From Echinarachnius parma (taxonomy: Eukaryota; Echinodermata; Echinoidea; Clypeasteroida; Echinarachniidae), in assembly GCA_037951105.1 (NCBI GenBank), contig JBAMJV010001865.1, forward strand, positions 1 through 64,000: a DNA stretch of 64,000 nt. The letters run 5' to 3'. The notes under the pieces were generated by a model. The model ran no database searches. It saw only the letters and a program-made list of their open reading frames with translations, and had not been told where the DNA came from. Below, piece by piece: positions 1 to 10,821 of this stretch. Within the stretch, counting starts at the first letter, position 1, and each line of letters starts with the position of its first letter. The position numbers were made by a program, and so were the translations under genes.

Positions 1-90
1 ATTCAGTATAACTCTTCTTATTTTTATTCTTAGTATTTTATTCATTATACACACTTGTTGAAATAGTCTGTCGATCATTGGTTAAACATT

Positions 91-636
91 GAAGGGATAG
101 TTGAGAATTGGTCAAACTTAACTTTAGTAACCAAAACCTGCACCATTACGGTACAAAATAATAGTTATAACTTCACCATGCTCGAAAAGTAAACACAATT
201 ACAAACGACTAAGTAAAACCCCTGTTATCATTTTTAAAAGAGCCGTTACAACTCAAGAGGGCGCTCTCTAAAAAAATAATTGGTTTTAGGCCATTTTGTA
301 TACAAAATTGTGCATTATTTTAATGTTTTGTTAAAATAATGATTCAATAGAGATATCATTAACAACTTTTTAAAAACCTATTCAGATTTTTTTCAAAGTA
401 GTCTTTAAGCATTTTAAATTTTTTTCTAAAAAGTCAAAATATCCCCTGGTGAAGAAATTTTGAATAAAAATATGTTTATGGATATTTCAGCCGTTTTTGA
501 ATCGATTTTGTTCAAATAAAATGTATTATGTCATTAAAATTGTATGTTCTTTCAAATGTGACAGTCAGTTTTTCATTATCTCACAAAAAAATATGTTGTG
601 AAGTGCCCCCCTATACCAACGCTCATCTATCCCTAT
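91..636 (+). mobile_element. Dispersed repeat family A, copy 1
   Basis: A roughly 550-bp non-coding repeat that starts AAGGGATAGTTGAG and ends with the complementary CAACTATCCCTT-like sequence, so it has short terminal inverted repeats. Internal landmarks shared by all copies are CCAAAACCTGCACCATTAC, ACAAACGACTAAGTAAAA, GAGGGCGCTCTCTAAAA and TTTCAGCCGTTTCTGAACCG. Other copies lie at 5181, 6104, 12619, 13190, 27085 (reverse) and 43411. It has no coding capacity and looks like a non-autonomous DNA transposon (MITE). Confidence 0.7.
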
Positions 637-1470
637 AATCATGCAGTATTTGTGATGATGCACATTTCATTTTGTTAAAACGTGTTATTGTCCTGTAAAT
701 ATATTTTACCAAATAATCCGTTAGATACGAGAGGTGATAATAATATCATTAATCGAGTTTCAATTCAATTCAATCTAATTAAAATTAATTAATTTTGATT
801 CTAACAATTGCAGGGAGAGAGGGGGGGGGGGGGGGGGGGGTGGGGGGGCAAGAGTGTAATCGAGTGGGAGGGGTGGATTGCTTCCCCCTCTCCCCGTTGC
901 TACTTAAAAACATACTGTGCATTTCATCCTGTATACAATCTATAATCAAACGTGGAATTTCTAAAGACCGGGTATTCCATCGATATTCCATTCATCTTTT
1001 CTATATTCTGGATTACGTAGGCCTATATATACAAAATAAAAACAACCTTGGATGTTGATATTTGAATGATATCTGACATTATTGGGTATAATTATGAGGG
1101 GCATTATATCATAGAGAGAGTGAGAGCGCGTGCGCCTTCCATCTCTTGCCATGCAGTGTAATGTGATCATGCTCTTGACTCGAGTCAACGGGAAATTGAA
1201 AACGCTTTTCTTTTTTTTGTGGAAAACGACCAATTAAATAACCCATTATCAGAAGTCCCCTGTAGATGAACGTAATGCAGTACACGTCACCGCGGAGATT
1301 AGTTCCATAGAGCACTGAATCCAATTTCTATGCAGGGAAATAGATGATATAAATGCAAGTGTAAGCCACCTGGCTAGTAAAGTAGCTATATAATTATGTC
1401 AATCCAATTATTATTTCAATACAAATTTCGCAACCGAAACTAAGTATGGACGATTCCATTCCCATTTCCC
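637..1470. other. Non-coding AT-rich stretch with a poly-G tract
   Basis: No exon with splice sites or homology is visible. The only landmark is an interrupted poly-G run near 821-848. The short open frames here run through that tract and look accidental. Confidence 0.5.
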
Positions 1471-1880
1471 ATAGAGTGGTGAAGTGTGATGTCATCTATG
1501 ACGTCATAAACATCTATTTTTAGAATTTTAGAATTTGAACTTCATTTTCCAAAAGAGCGTCAAAAATAATGTCCAAATACCGAAAATCAATTGAATATGT
1601 TAAGTATTGGCTGAGATATGCCCATCCAAATGAATTTTACTTCAATGGGCAATCAGTGTTATAGTGATCTGGTTCATAAAGTTATGAACCAGAGCACTAT
1701 AACACTGATTGCCTATTGACGAAAAATTAATTTGGATGGGCATATCTCAGCCAATACTTAACATATTCAATTGATTTTCGGTATTTGGGCATTATTTTTT
1801 ATACTCTTTCGGAAAATGAAGTTCAAATATGAAAATTCTAAAAGAAGATATTTATGACGTCATAGCTTCTGTACTCTATA
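1471..1880. mobile_element. Foldback element, long inverted repeat
   Basis: Two arms of about 170 bp are near-perfect reverse complements around a centre at about 1678 (GTTCATAAAGTTATGAAC). The left arm contains GGCTGAGATATGCCCATCC and the right arm GGATGGGCATATCTCAGCC. Both ends carry ATGACGTCAT and a CATAGAGT-like terminus. Non-coding; a foldback MITE. Confidence 0.85.
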
Positions 1881-2368
1881 GAACTGTGTACAAAGTCGGA
1901 CACATAAACGCCTGCCTTCAAAGTTGACAAAGTGGATTAAGTCCCTTTTGCAAAAAAAAATATTTTCATATTTATAGAATGGTATTTTCTGGCTAAAGGC
2001 TCATTTTGCCCCGCTTCACAACGTCGACAAGATCAAGACCGAATTCGATCAGACGGCGTAATAATTATAGGTGAGTTTTTAAATCAAACAATTCTTCTGA
2101 ATCTTGTATTTCGTCTTCGAAAACATGCTTTTATTTCTAGAAAATAATGTCACAGTATATCAATAAATGTATAGAGTAAACTAATATTTAATGTGCGATC
2201 CTCTGAATGCAATATAAATATCTTGTTCTAATTTATCTATATAGATTGTTTAAATTCGACTCATTTTTATTTTGTATGTCTTGTGTATGCATACATTTGT
2301 TATTGCATTGCTTGCATTGAATTGCCTCCCTCTTGATATATTTCATTAATTTGATGTTATTATACACT

Positions 2369-2695
2369 AGTCAAATAACTAGTCAAAATGACCAGAAACC
2401 TAGTCAGCCGGTCACCTGCATTATTTCTAGTCAAAATGATCCGGAAAATCTAGTCAAATACATTGATGTTCTAATTTTATATTGCCTTTGTATACAGAAA
2501 AATATATTGAAATTATACTCAATAACGTGAAAACGCTATATTGAGTATAATTTTAGATTATTTTTCTGTATAAAAGGGCAATATTTAATTAAAACATCAA
2601 TGTATTTGACTAGATTTTCCGGATCATGTTGACTAGAAATAGTGCAGGTGCCCGGCTGACTTGGTTTCTGGTCATTTTGACTAGTTATTTTTTAG
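2369..2695. mobile_element. Foldback element with ACTAGTCAAA motifs
   Basis: Long inverted repeat: the left arm has CTAGTCAAAATGATCCGGAAAATC and GTATACAGAAAAATA, the right arm the complements, centred near 2537 (GTGAAAACGC). Each arm repeats ACTAGTCAAA several times. Non-coding. Confidence 0.8.
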
Positions 2696-2746
2696 AGTGT
2701 ATAGTGCGGCCCTATCTTGGTTGTATTGTATTTCATAATTCCTATA

Positions 2747-3095
2747 TTAAAGGGATCTAGTAACCTAGTTGACATGTGCTAAAAGTGATGAATGGTTGAT
2801 ACAATTTATATTGTGATATGTTCCCTGGGTAATGGGTATTGTGTGAAATTTTCAAGTTAAATCGACGTTGTATGGCCGAGTAAAGAGCAACAATGCAAAG
2901 TGATATTCATTAACTTATTGCACCGACTTTGTACACGGTTACGACTATCCAGTTGACAGTTTAACATCTGAACACTTCAGTCGTAAATATCTTTTTAACG
3001 GAAGGGAAATTCGAGAAAAAAACAAAACCTGTCCCATGCTTCTTTTGTTAATACAAATACAACAAGGTATGATGGAACCGGTATAATTCCAAATG
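2747..3095 (+). mobile_element. Dispersed repeat family B, copy 1 (3' end degraded)
   Basis: Starts TTAAAGGGATCTAGTAAC and carries the family landmarks TTGACATGTGC, AAAAGTGATGAATGGTTGAT, GCAACAATGCAAAGTGATATTC and CACTTCAGTCGTAAATATC. Full copies at 7106 and 33225 end in GGACAATGTTACTA plus a CCCTTTAA-like terminus, so the family resembles a TTAA-associated MITE. This copy loses the right terminus after about 3095. Confidence 0.65.
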
Positions 3096-4112
3096 GATTG
3101 TGAAGCTTAAATTATACCTTTCGGATTTTATTGTATAGTTCGTCATTCAAATTATTGTTTAACAGACGTAATGACAAATCATACAAAACAAGTTATTCAT
3201 TGTACATCAATTATGTTGTGGGATCTTAGAAACTTAATACAAAAAAACATGTCAAATGCAGAAGTATAGCTTTTGAAATGAATTTGATATCGAATGATCA
3301 ATTGGGTAGACATGGACAACATTTCTAATGCAATCAAAATAAAACTTGGTGGTGAGCGAGGGCAATTTCATTTCTATTTTCATCGGAAATTCGATAGCAA
3401 CTCAGCGTTTTGACCACAAAATCAAATAAAAGATCATTCAATGGATTATATTTTCAAACTTTATTCACACGTTCAACGAAGGGAAAGTTACTGAAAGCTT
3501 CTATACATGGCCAAACTAATTGATCAACATTGTTGAAATAGTATAAAAAGGGCTTGTGTGGTAAAATCCGCACCTTAGTATCGTTAAATGCAGAAATATT
3601 GATTAAAACTTCAATTCAAGCCTAATTCACCGCAAGTTCGCCCTAGATCTCCGCCGGGCTGGGTATTGGTCAACAAGCCCGCATGCCGTGAATACGTACG
3701 CGTGCATAGCTTTTGCATGCAGCGTGTAATGCGGTTGAATTGATGTAAAACATTTTTTTTTTTTGTTCCGGACATTGTATTGCTCAAATAATCAATTTCA
3801 AAGTAATTTTTGTCCAAATCTTTACATTAACAGATAAGGAGAAAGAGATACAATCGATTGTAAGTTACAATTAAATGTAAGTCAAACAATTTGCGCATTT
3901 CAAAAGATGCGCATTTTAAATGACTAATAGTCACAATTAATTGACTTACAATTAATTGTAACTTACAATCGATTGCATCGCTTTCTACAACGGGGCCTAA
4001 AATATGATTCTTTTACATGGAAGGTGATGAACAAATATTGTTCAATTTTGTTTGAGTGTGGGGGGTTTCCCAATACTGTTATTTTGTTTTAAGGCACATG
4101 CAATCACTGCAT
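3096..4112. other. Non-coding stretch with one small palindrome
   Basis: No gene is supported. At 3840-3986 there is an inverted repeat of about 60 bp per arm (CAATCGATTGTAAGTTACAA and complement) around an AT-rich loop, another foldback element. The remainder is unremarkable AT-rich DNA. Confidence 0.5.
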
Positions 4113-4515
4113 AACACAATGGAGGTGTTGTGGCACGATCGGATAAGCGCTTGACTTCCAATCATGGGAGTTCGAACCGTATCGATGGCTCGGCACTTGC
4201 GTCCTTCGGCGAGTTGCAAACCATGCAGGGGCCCCGTTTCATAAAACTTTTCCAATTATTGTAATTACCACGGCAACAGCTAAAATGTTGGATGCTGATT
4301 GGTTGTTGCCATATAGTAGTTACAATAATTGGACACTTACAACAATTGGAAAAGTTTTATGAAACGGGGCCAAGGAGTATAAGTGGGTACTTGGTCGGGT
4401 GTTCATAAGCCTGTAGCGTCCTGATCAGCTCAGGCTAGTATGCTCCCCAGGGAGTTGGGGTGGTGCACAAGACACTTCCGCGGGTTTGAACTGTACCTGA
4501 TGACCAAGGCTTATT
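4113..4515 (+). mobile_element. tRNA-derived SINE, split by a MITE
   Basis: The left part has pol III-like boxes: an A-box-like GTGGCACGATCGGATAAGCG and, about 30 bp on, a B-box-like GAGTTCGAACC. An anticodon-loop-like ACTTCCAAT lies between them. A body follows that resumes after the insertion at 4229-4372 and runs to GGCTTATTATAATAATGC. The layout (tRNA-like head, unrelated body, short AT-rich tail) is that of a SINE. The source tRNA is uncertain. Confidence 0.55.
4229..4372. mobile_element. Foldback MITE with GGCCCCGTTTCATAAAA ends
   Basis: Near-perfect terminal inverted repeats: GGCCCCGTTTCATAAAACTT at the left and its complement at the right, with an internal pair around ACAATAATTGGA. 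It interrupts the SINE body, so it is the younger insertion. Confidence 0.85.
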
Positions 4516-5180
4516 ATAATAATGCTACATGCTACGCAAATTCACCCCTTCTTATATCTATAGTATCGTCAATATACTTTAAACAGATTTAATGGATTAT
4601 AAATTGTTAGTTGGAATCTCAATAATGATTGATGCAATTCGATTTGGTTAATGCAACTTTAAATATCCGTTTCAAAAGTGGTTAATTGTTTGTGCAAACA
4701 TGGGAATCCGCATTACACAGGAACCATCCTTTCATACATTTCCATTTCTTGAAAAAAAATATGCATGATATATCCCATTTATATTCCGCGTAATCGGTTA
4801 TACTAAATGCCTGCTATATGCCCACGTAATAAACGACGACGCTCTTAATTACATAAAGTGTTTCAATTAAATATTTATCATCAATCTGTTCGACCTTTTA
4901 TACACTTCCGCCCATAATTATCTTGCAAAAAATTGTTAATTGAAAGCTTCGTCATGGTTGGTCCTCCCTAGTTTTAAATAGGTTTCGCGGTCGGAATTAC
5001 GTATTGTTTGCATAAAGCTACTACGTCCGCAATATAAATATCTGATTCGTTTCTTTTCAAAATTATATTTAAAACATGTTTATATATTTTCTTCACCGCC
5101 CGTATATTCTCTAATACGTGCATGTGGCAACGGCCTCAATCCATACCAATTAGGAAAATGATCGGATGAAATATCAAGTT
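4516..5180. other. Non-coding AT-rich DNA
   Basis: No exon, RNA gene or clear repeat seen. Open frames are short and lack splice or codon support. Confidence 0.4.
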
Positions 5181-5661
5181 TAAAGGGATACGGTAGTTGA
5201 GTTTTGGTAAAGAGAGTACAGTTTTGGTCAAACTGAATTTTAGTAACCAAAACCTGCACCATTACATTTCAAACTAATAGATTTAACTCCACCATGCTCG
5301 AAAGGTACAAAACAATTACAAACGACTAAGTAAAAAGCCTGTTATCATATCATTTTTAAATCAAAAATTGTGCATGTGATGTTTTTTGATAAAATAATGA
5401 TTAAATAGAGAGATCATCAACAAATATTTAGCAACATTCTTTTGTACATTTGTGAAAAGTGTAAGCATTTTCTTTTCAACGGCTGGTTTAAAATTATTGA
5501 ATTATTGTGGGGCCCCACAATAATTACAACGATATTTCAGCCGTCTCTGAACCGATTTTGATCAAATACAGTTTATTCTTTAATTGAAAGTGTATGCTCT
5601 TTTAAATTTGACACTCAGTTTTTCATCATCTCACTATACCAAAACTCAACTATCCCTTTAA
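5181..5661 (+). mobile_element. Dispersed repeat family A, copy 2
   Basis: Complete-looking copy from TTTAAAGGGATA to AACTCAACTATCCCTTTAA. It shares the family landmarks, with internal deletion of the GAGGGCGCTCTC block. Confidence 0.75.
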
Positions 5662-6103
5662 GTATCAGTCACTTTCACGCAAACATACACACGCATACAC
5701 ACGCTACATTCCCACAAACACGCACATTAACTCAACCACACACATTCGCATAAACATACACGCATAGATACATACATTAATATTGATCAGCGCGTAATAT
5801 ACACCTGAGCAGATATTAAGACAATCTAGATCACGTCGATAAAAACAACTTTTGGGTGCTTTTGACCTCCATTATTTCTATATATCATTCTAAATAACAA
5901 TGATTGTTTCCAGGAATCGAAATAATCGAATTATAGATAATGATGACGTAAAAATGTGTGATTTAAAATCGATATCTGTCTGTTCCCATTTATCCCGTTT
6001 CATCCAGGGCAGGGCCACTTTGTCATTCAATGGGACACGCTGCATCCGGCGTCCACACCGGTGCAAGATGTGCGTAGTTCAGTCTGTAACTAAATGATAT
6101 GCG
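5662..6103. other. Non-coding DNA with degenerate CA-rich patch
   Basis: An imperfect ACACACGCATACACA-type patch lies at about 5680-5775. Nothing else recognisable. Confidence 0.4.
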
Positions 6104-6653
6104 TTAAAGGGGAAGTACATGCAGTTTTGGTAGAGCTGAGCTTTAGTTACCAAAACATGCACAATAACATTACAAACTAATAGTTATTACTCCACCATGC
6201 TCGAAAGGTATAGAAAACTACAAACGACTATTTAGTAAAAAGCCTGTTAGCATTCAAAAAGAGCATTAAAACACAAGAGGGCGCTCTCTAAAAAAGCATT
6301 GGTTTGAACCATTTTTCATACAAAATTATGCATGTGATGTTTTGTTGAAATAATGATTATATAGAGAGATCATCAACAACTATTTAAAAACCTCTTTTGA
6401 AAATATTTGAAAAGGTGTAAGCATTTTTTAAATTTTTTGAAAAATCACCTAATAAATTTTGGGCCCAAATTTATTTTGACTGGATATATTTATTGATATT
6501 TCAGCCGTTTCCATACCGATTTTGATCAAATAAAGTTTATTCTGCCATTAAAATTCTATGCTCTTTCAAATTTAACACTCATTTGTTTATTATCGCACAA
6601 AAAAATTATTTCGTGCAGCGCCCTCTTTACCAAAAACTGAACTACCTCTTTAA
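6104..6653 (+). mobile_element. Dispersed repeat family A, copy 3
   Basis: Runs from GTTAAAGGGGAAGTACATGC to AACTACCTCTTTAAC with the complete set of internal landmarks. Its termini are diverged, suggesting an older copy. Confidence 0.7.
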
Positions 6654-6680
6654 CACCGCATCACTGTGAATTTGGTTATA

Positions 6681-6835
6681 CTGCAGTTGGGTTTGCCCTC
6701 GAATTTTGGACTGCAGGTGGACGCAGGGCAATTGGGCTGAAGGAACTCACATGAAAAACTGCTTGAAGGTCGCCCATTCATGGTGCCGAGCGTGATTGCC
6801 CTTATCCAGAACAGCTATCGAATTATGATAATATG
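6681..6835 (+). repeat. Direct repeat, left copy (partner at 10661-10821)
   Basis: About 155 bp starting TGCAGTTGGGTTTGCCCTCG and including GGTGGACGCAGGGCAATT and GAGCGTGATTG. It recurs in the same orientation about 3.98 kb downstream, so the two copies bracket the composite element at 6970-10413. Confidence 0.7.
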
Positions 6836-7105
6836 ACGAGTTTATAATTATATAGCAAACAAGCATCTGTAAGCGCTCCAAAGAAGAAGATTAAATTATA
6901 CAGAGTATGACAACTTAGAAAGGAGTTCGAACTATGACTGATAATGCTGTTCAAACAGATGATTTGTTAGGCGTCTTGTCATTCAAAAACGCCGCGGCTT
7001 TCATGGGCTTTCCTGATAATCCGACTTTGTGTTGAAATCTCGATTAACATGCATTAGAAAGCTAAAACTGAACGCTTCAAGTTTTTTCAAAATAAAGACG
7101 AAGTC

Positions 7106-7500
7106 TTAAAGGGATCTAGTAACTTTGTTGACATGTGCAAAAAGTGATGAAGGGTTGATGCAATGTATAGTGTTGTTATCTCATATGTCCACAGGGTATT
7201 GTGTGAAAATTTCAAGTCAAATGGACATTGCATGGCCAAGTTATGAGCGAAAATGCAAAGTGATATTGGGTGATATTCACTAACTCACTGCATTCACTTT
7301 GTACAGGGATGAAAAACTCGCCCGGAGTTTTTCTTATCTGAATACTTCAATCGTACATATCTTTGTAACGAAAGGGAAATTTGAAAAACCGAAACCTGTC
7401 CCATGATTTTATTGTTAATGCGAATACAACAAGTTATGAGAGAACCGCTAGAACGAAAATTTTATTTTGAGGATTTGGACAATGTTACTAAGTCCCTTTA
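7106..7500 (+). mobile_element. Dispersed repeat family B, copy 2 (full length)
   Basis: Starts TTAAAGGGATCTAGTAAC and ends GACAATGTTACTAAGTCCC just before the first palindromic unit. The ends are roughly complementary (AGGGAnnTAGTAAC / GTTACTAnnTCCCT), as in a short-TIR MITE bordered by TTAA. Confidence 0.7.
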
Positions 7501-8222
7501 AGCGGTGGTCACAACCCGCCGTACTTGCAAGTGCGTGATGTCTACTTGCAAAAATGTGGGTATCCGTACGTGATGAGTACCGACTCAGTACCGACTCAGT
7601 ACGGATTTGGGCGCACGCAGGTCTACACGACGTAGCACTTTTAGTGCACGAGGAACTTTCGCTGCGTTCGCTGCGTTTTCGCTGCGTTCTACAGCCAATG
7701 AGCGCACGTGCGTGCTGCGCACGTGATAAGTGCGTGGTCCGTGCTTACTCGGCACTTCCCCAGTTCAACTGTCCAATGAGCACGCAGAACTCACGTGGAC
7801 CGTACCGAGTAAGCACGTGCTCCGCACTTACAACGCACGTTGTGCGCACTGATTTCTGCAGTATAATATGAGCAGAAAAGGTTGTTCGCACTTGCACGCA
7901 CTTAGTGAGTAAGGACACCGTACGTGAGCAGCACGTGTAAGTACGGCCTCCGTACGATAACGTGGCAACCGCACGGAGACCGTACGTTGTAAGCACGTTG
8001 TAAGCACGTACAACGCACTTACCACGTGCGCAACGTACGATGCACGCAACCGCTCACGGCCAGGCGTGGCGTGCGGGCCACGCACTTACACCGTGCGTTG
8101 ACGGTACCTCCCTCCCTGCTCTTGCCACTCCCTCCCCACGTTTTCAGAAAAACGTAGCGGCCGTGGCCTCCCCCAAAAAACGTACGGACTAAAAACACGC
8201 ACGGTGGGTTGTGACCAGGGCT
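7501..8222 (-). mobile_element. TTAA-bounded palindrome-rich unit 1 (inverted)
   Basis: About 722 bp, the reverse complement of units 2 and 3. Its termini contain GGTGGTCACAACCCGCCGT and the complement of CCTGGTCACAACCCACCGT, so each unit has terminal inverted repeats. The interior is saturated with CGTACG, CACGTG and ACGTGC words that make many short hairpins. Open frames in it appear in several frames on both strands with no conserved protein and are taken as by-products of its composition. Confidence 0.75.
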
Positions 8223-8226
8223 TTAA

Positions 8227-8973
8227 GCCCTGGTCACAACCCACCGTGCGTGTTTTTAGTCCGTACGGTTTTTGGGGAGGCCACGGCCGCCACGTTTTTC
8301 TGAAAACGTAGGGAGGGAGTGGCAAAGGCAGGGAGGGAGTACCGGCAACGCACGTCACACGCACGGTGTAAGTACGTGGCCCGCACGCCACGCCTGGCCG
8401 TGAGCGGTTGCGTGCATCGTACGTTGCGCACGTGGTAAGTGCGTTGTACGTGCTTACAACGTGCTTACAACGTACGGTCTCCGTGCGGTTGCCACGTTAT
8501 CGTACGGAGACCGTACTTACACGTGCTGCTCACGTACGGTGTCCTTACTCACTAAGTGCGTGCAAGTGCGAACAACCTTTTCTGCTCATATTATACTGCA
8601 GAAATCAGTGCGCACAACGTGCGTTGTAAGTGCGGAGCACGTGCTTACTCGGTACGGTCCACGTGAGTTCTGCGTGCTCATTGGAAAGTTGAACTGGGGA
8701 AGTGCCGAGTAAGCACGGACCACGCACTTATCACGTGCGCAGCACGCACGTGCGCTCATTGGCTGTAGAACGCAGCGAAAACGCAGCGAACGCAGCGAAA
8801 GTTCCTCGTGCACTAAAAGTGCTACGTCGTGTCTGCGTGCTCCCAAATCCGTACTGAGTCGGTACTGAGTCGGTACTCACCACGTACGGATACCCAAATT
8901 TTGCCCACGTTTTTGCAAGTAGACAGCACGCACGGGGCACGCACTTGCAAGTACGGCGGGTTGTGACCACCGC
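8227..8973 (+). mobile_element. TTAA-bounded palindrome-rich unit 2
   Basis: About 747 bp, separated from unit 1 by a single TTAA (8223-8226) in the perfect palindrome CCAGGGCTTTAAGCCCTGG, and from unit 3 by a single TTAA at 8974-8977. Starts CCCTGGTCACAACCCACCGT and ends GGCGGGTTGTGACCACCGC. Nearly identical to unit 3, with only scattered substitutions. Confidence 0.8.
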
Positions 8974-8977
8974 TTAA

Positions 8978-9726
8978 AGCCCTGGTCACAACCCACCGTG
9001 CGTGTTTTTAGTCCGTACGGTTTTTGGGGAGGCCACGGCCGCCACGTTTTTTCTGAAAACGTAGGGAGGGAGTGGCAAAGGCAGGGAGGGAGTACCGGCA
9101 ACGCACGTCACACGCACGGTGTAAGTACGTGGCCCGCACGCCAAGCCTGGCCGTGAGCGGTTGCGTGCATCGTACGTTGCGCACGTGGTAAGTGCGTTGT
9201 ACGTGCTTACAACGTGCTTACAACGTACGGTCTCCGTGCGGTTGCCACGTTATCGTACGGAGGCCGTACTTACACGTGCTGCTCACGTACGGTGTCCTTA
9301 CTCACTAAGTGCGTGCAAGTGCGAACAACCTTTTCTGCTCATATTATACTGCATAAATCAGTGCGCACAACGTGCGTTGTAAGTGCGGAGCACGTGCTTA
9401 CTCGGTACGGTCCACGTGAGTTCTGCGTGCTCATTGGACAGTTGAACTGGGGAAGTGCCGAGTAAGCACGGACCACGCACTTATCACGTGCGCAGCACGC
9501 ACGTGCGCTCATTGGCGGCAGAACGCAGCGAAAACGCAGCGAACGCAGCGAAAGTTCCTCGTGCACTAAAAGTGCTACGTCGTGTCTGCGTGCTCCCAAA
9601 TCCGTACTGAGTCGGTACTGAGTCGGTACTCACCACGTACTGATACCCACATTTTGCCCACGTTTTTGCAAGTAGACAGCACGCACGGGGCACGCACTTG
9701 CAAGTACGGCGGGTTGTGACCACCGC
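8978..9726 (+). mobile_element. TTAA-bounded palindrome-rich unit 3
   Basis: About 749 bp, in tandem with unit 2 and followed by TTAA at 9727-9730. The shared single TTAA at each junction suggests successive insertion of related elements next to one another, as expected for TTAA-specific transposition (piggyBac- or Kolobok-like). No transposase is encoded. Confidence 0.8.
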
Positions 9727-9802
9727 TTAAATCATGTTTAAAGAATCATGTCATTTAAAAACGCCGCGGATTTCATGCATGGGCTTTCCTGATAATCCGA
9801 CT

Positions 9803-10155
9803 CAGTTTATCTCCAAATAAACACAGTTTATCAGAAAAACTCAGTTTATCAGTTGATAAACTCTGTTTATCTGGTGATAAACTGAGTTTATCTGAGAAAA
9901 AAACAGGGTTTATCTAGTTTTTACACAAAGGGCATGCCAGATAAACACACTTTATCAGATAAACTCACTTTATCAGTTGATAAACAGATTTTATCAACTG
10001 ATAAACTGAGTTTTTCTGATAAACTGTGTTTATTTGGAGATAAACTGAGTTTATCTGAGAAAAACTGAGTTTATCTGAGAAAAACTGAGTTTATCTGAGA
10101 AAAAACTGAGTTTATCTGAGAAAAACTGTGTTTATCTGAGAAAAACAGAGTTTAT
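9803..10155. repeat. Short palindromic repeats of GATAAACTGAGTTTATC type
   Basis: About 350 bp built from variants of CAGTTTATC, GATAAACTGAG and GTTTATCTGAGAAAAACT. The left half is arranged as inverted pairs about a centre near 9920-9990, and the right end is at least five near-perfect 23-25-bp tandem units (10035-10150). Confidence 0.8.
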
Positions 10156-10660
10156 CTATTTGTTACATAAAGGGCTTGCCATAGACGTTTCGTTAGTCAT
10201 GATTCTTTAGTCATGATTAAGGGATGAAAATTTGTTGTGTGTGAACACGCTGATAATCACCCGGATATCGTGCTATTCGTCCTTTCTTTTGAAAAAACTT
10301 GAAGCGTTCAGTTTCAGCTTTCTAATGCATGTTAATCGAGATTTCAACACAAAGTCGGATTATCAGGAAAGCCCATGCATGAAATCCGCGGCGTTTTTAA
10401 ATGACAAGACGCCTTAGAACTGATTAGACTCTGAATTAGTAAATTAAGGGAGAGTTTTAGAACCACTTAGGCAGAGCGTTCCATATATATTTGGCCCAAT
10501 GAAGGTGAAGGTCCGTTCATCGTATAGATCACTGAAGAGCACTGCCAAGATGATGCCAGATTATTTCAGAGGAAATTAAAGCATTTAATTAGAATTGCGA
10601 CTGATTTCGCTTTGCATGACAGACCTACAAAATACATTATTGCATGCGAATCGGGTTTGA

Positions 10661-10821
10661 ATGCAGTTGGGTTTACCCTCGACATTTGGACTGGATGTGG
10701 ACGCAGGGCAATTTGACCGAAGGAGCTCTCATGAAGAACTGCATGTATAGGTCGAACATTCATTCATGGTGGCGAGCGTGATTGTGTTTATAGAGCGAGA
10801 ACAGAATAGATATCGAATTTG
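10661..10821 (+). repeat. Direct repeat, right copy (partner at 6681-6835)
   Basis: Same-orientation partner of 6681-6835 (TGCAGTTGGGTTTACCCTCG, GGACGCAGGGCAATT, GCGAGCGTGATTG). Around it a second local direct repeat is seen: GATTATTTCAGAGGAAATTA at about 10558 and a related longer version at about 10830, both running into GACTGATTTnGCTTTGCATGAC. Confidence 0.65.

Larger units (their letters stand above)
6970..10413. mobile_element. 3.4-kb composite element with 125-bp terminal inverted repeats and TTA flanks
   Basis: The left end reads GGCGTCTTGTCATTCAAAAA and the right end is its complement (TTTTTAAATGACAAGACGCC). The inverted repeats extend about 125 bp, to about 7095 on the left and from about 10285 on the right. 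The trinucleotide TTA sits directly outside both ends (6967-6969 and 10414-10416), a plausible target-site duplication. Inside are a family B repeat (7106-7500), three TTAA-bounded units (7501-9726), a partial third copy of the terminus in direct orientation (about 9745-9800), and a GATAAACTGAGTTTATC-type repeat. No transposase frame is visible, so it is non-autonomous. A 3-bp TTA duplication would fit PIF/Harbinger-like elements; this is inference. Confidence 0.6.

Noticed and set aside
1995-2076. Exon-like segments ending in GTGAGTTTT at 1995-2076 and 31670-31745 as shared first exons
   Set aside because: Similarity between them is limited to about 30 bp, with no start codon, acceptor or protein match; the donor-like end alone is not enough.
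7554-9723. Set of overlapping 70-105-aa frames at 7.5-9.7 kb that look conserved between copies
   Set aside because: They repeat because the DNA units repeat; they occur on both strands and in several frames, with no start or domain logic.
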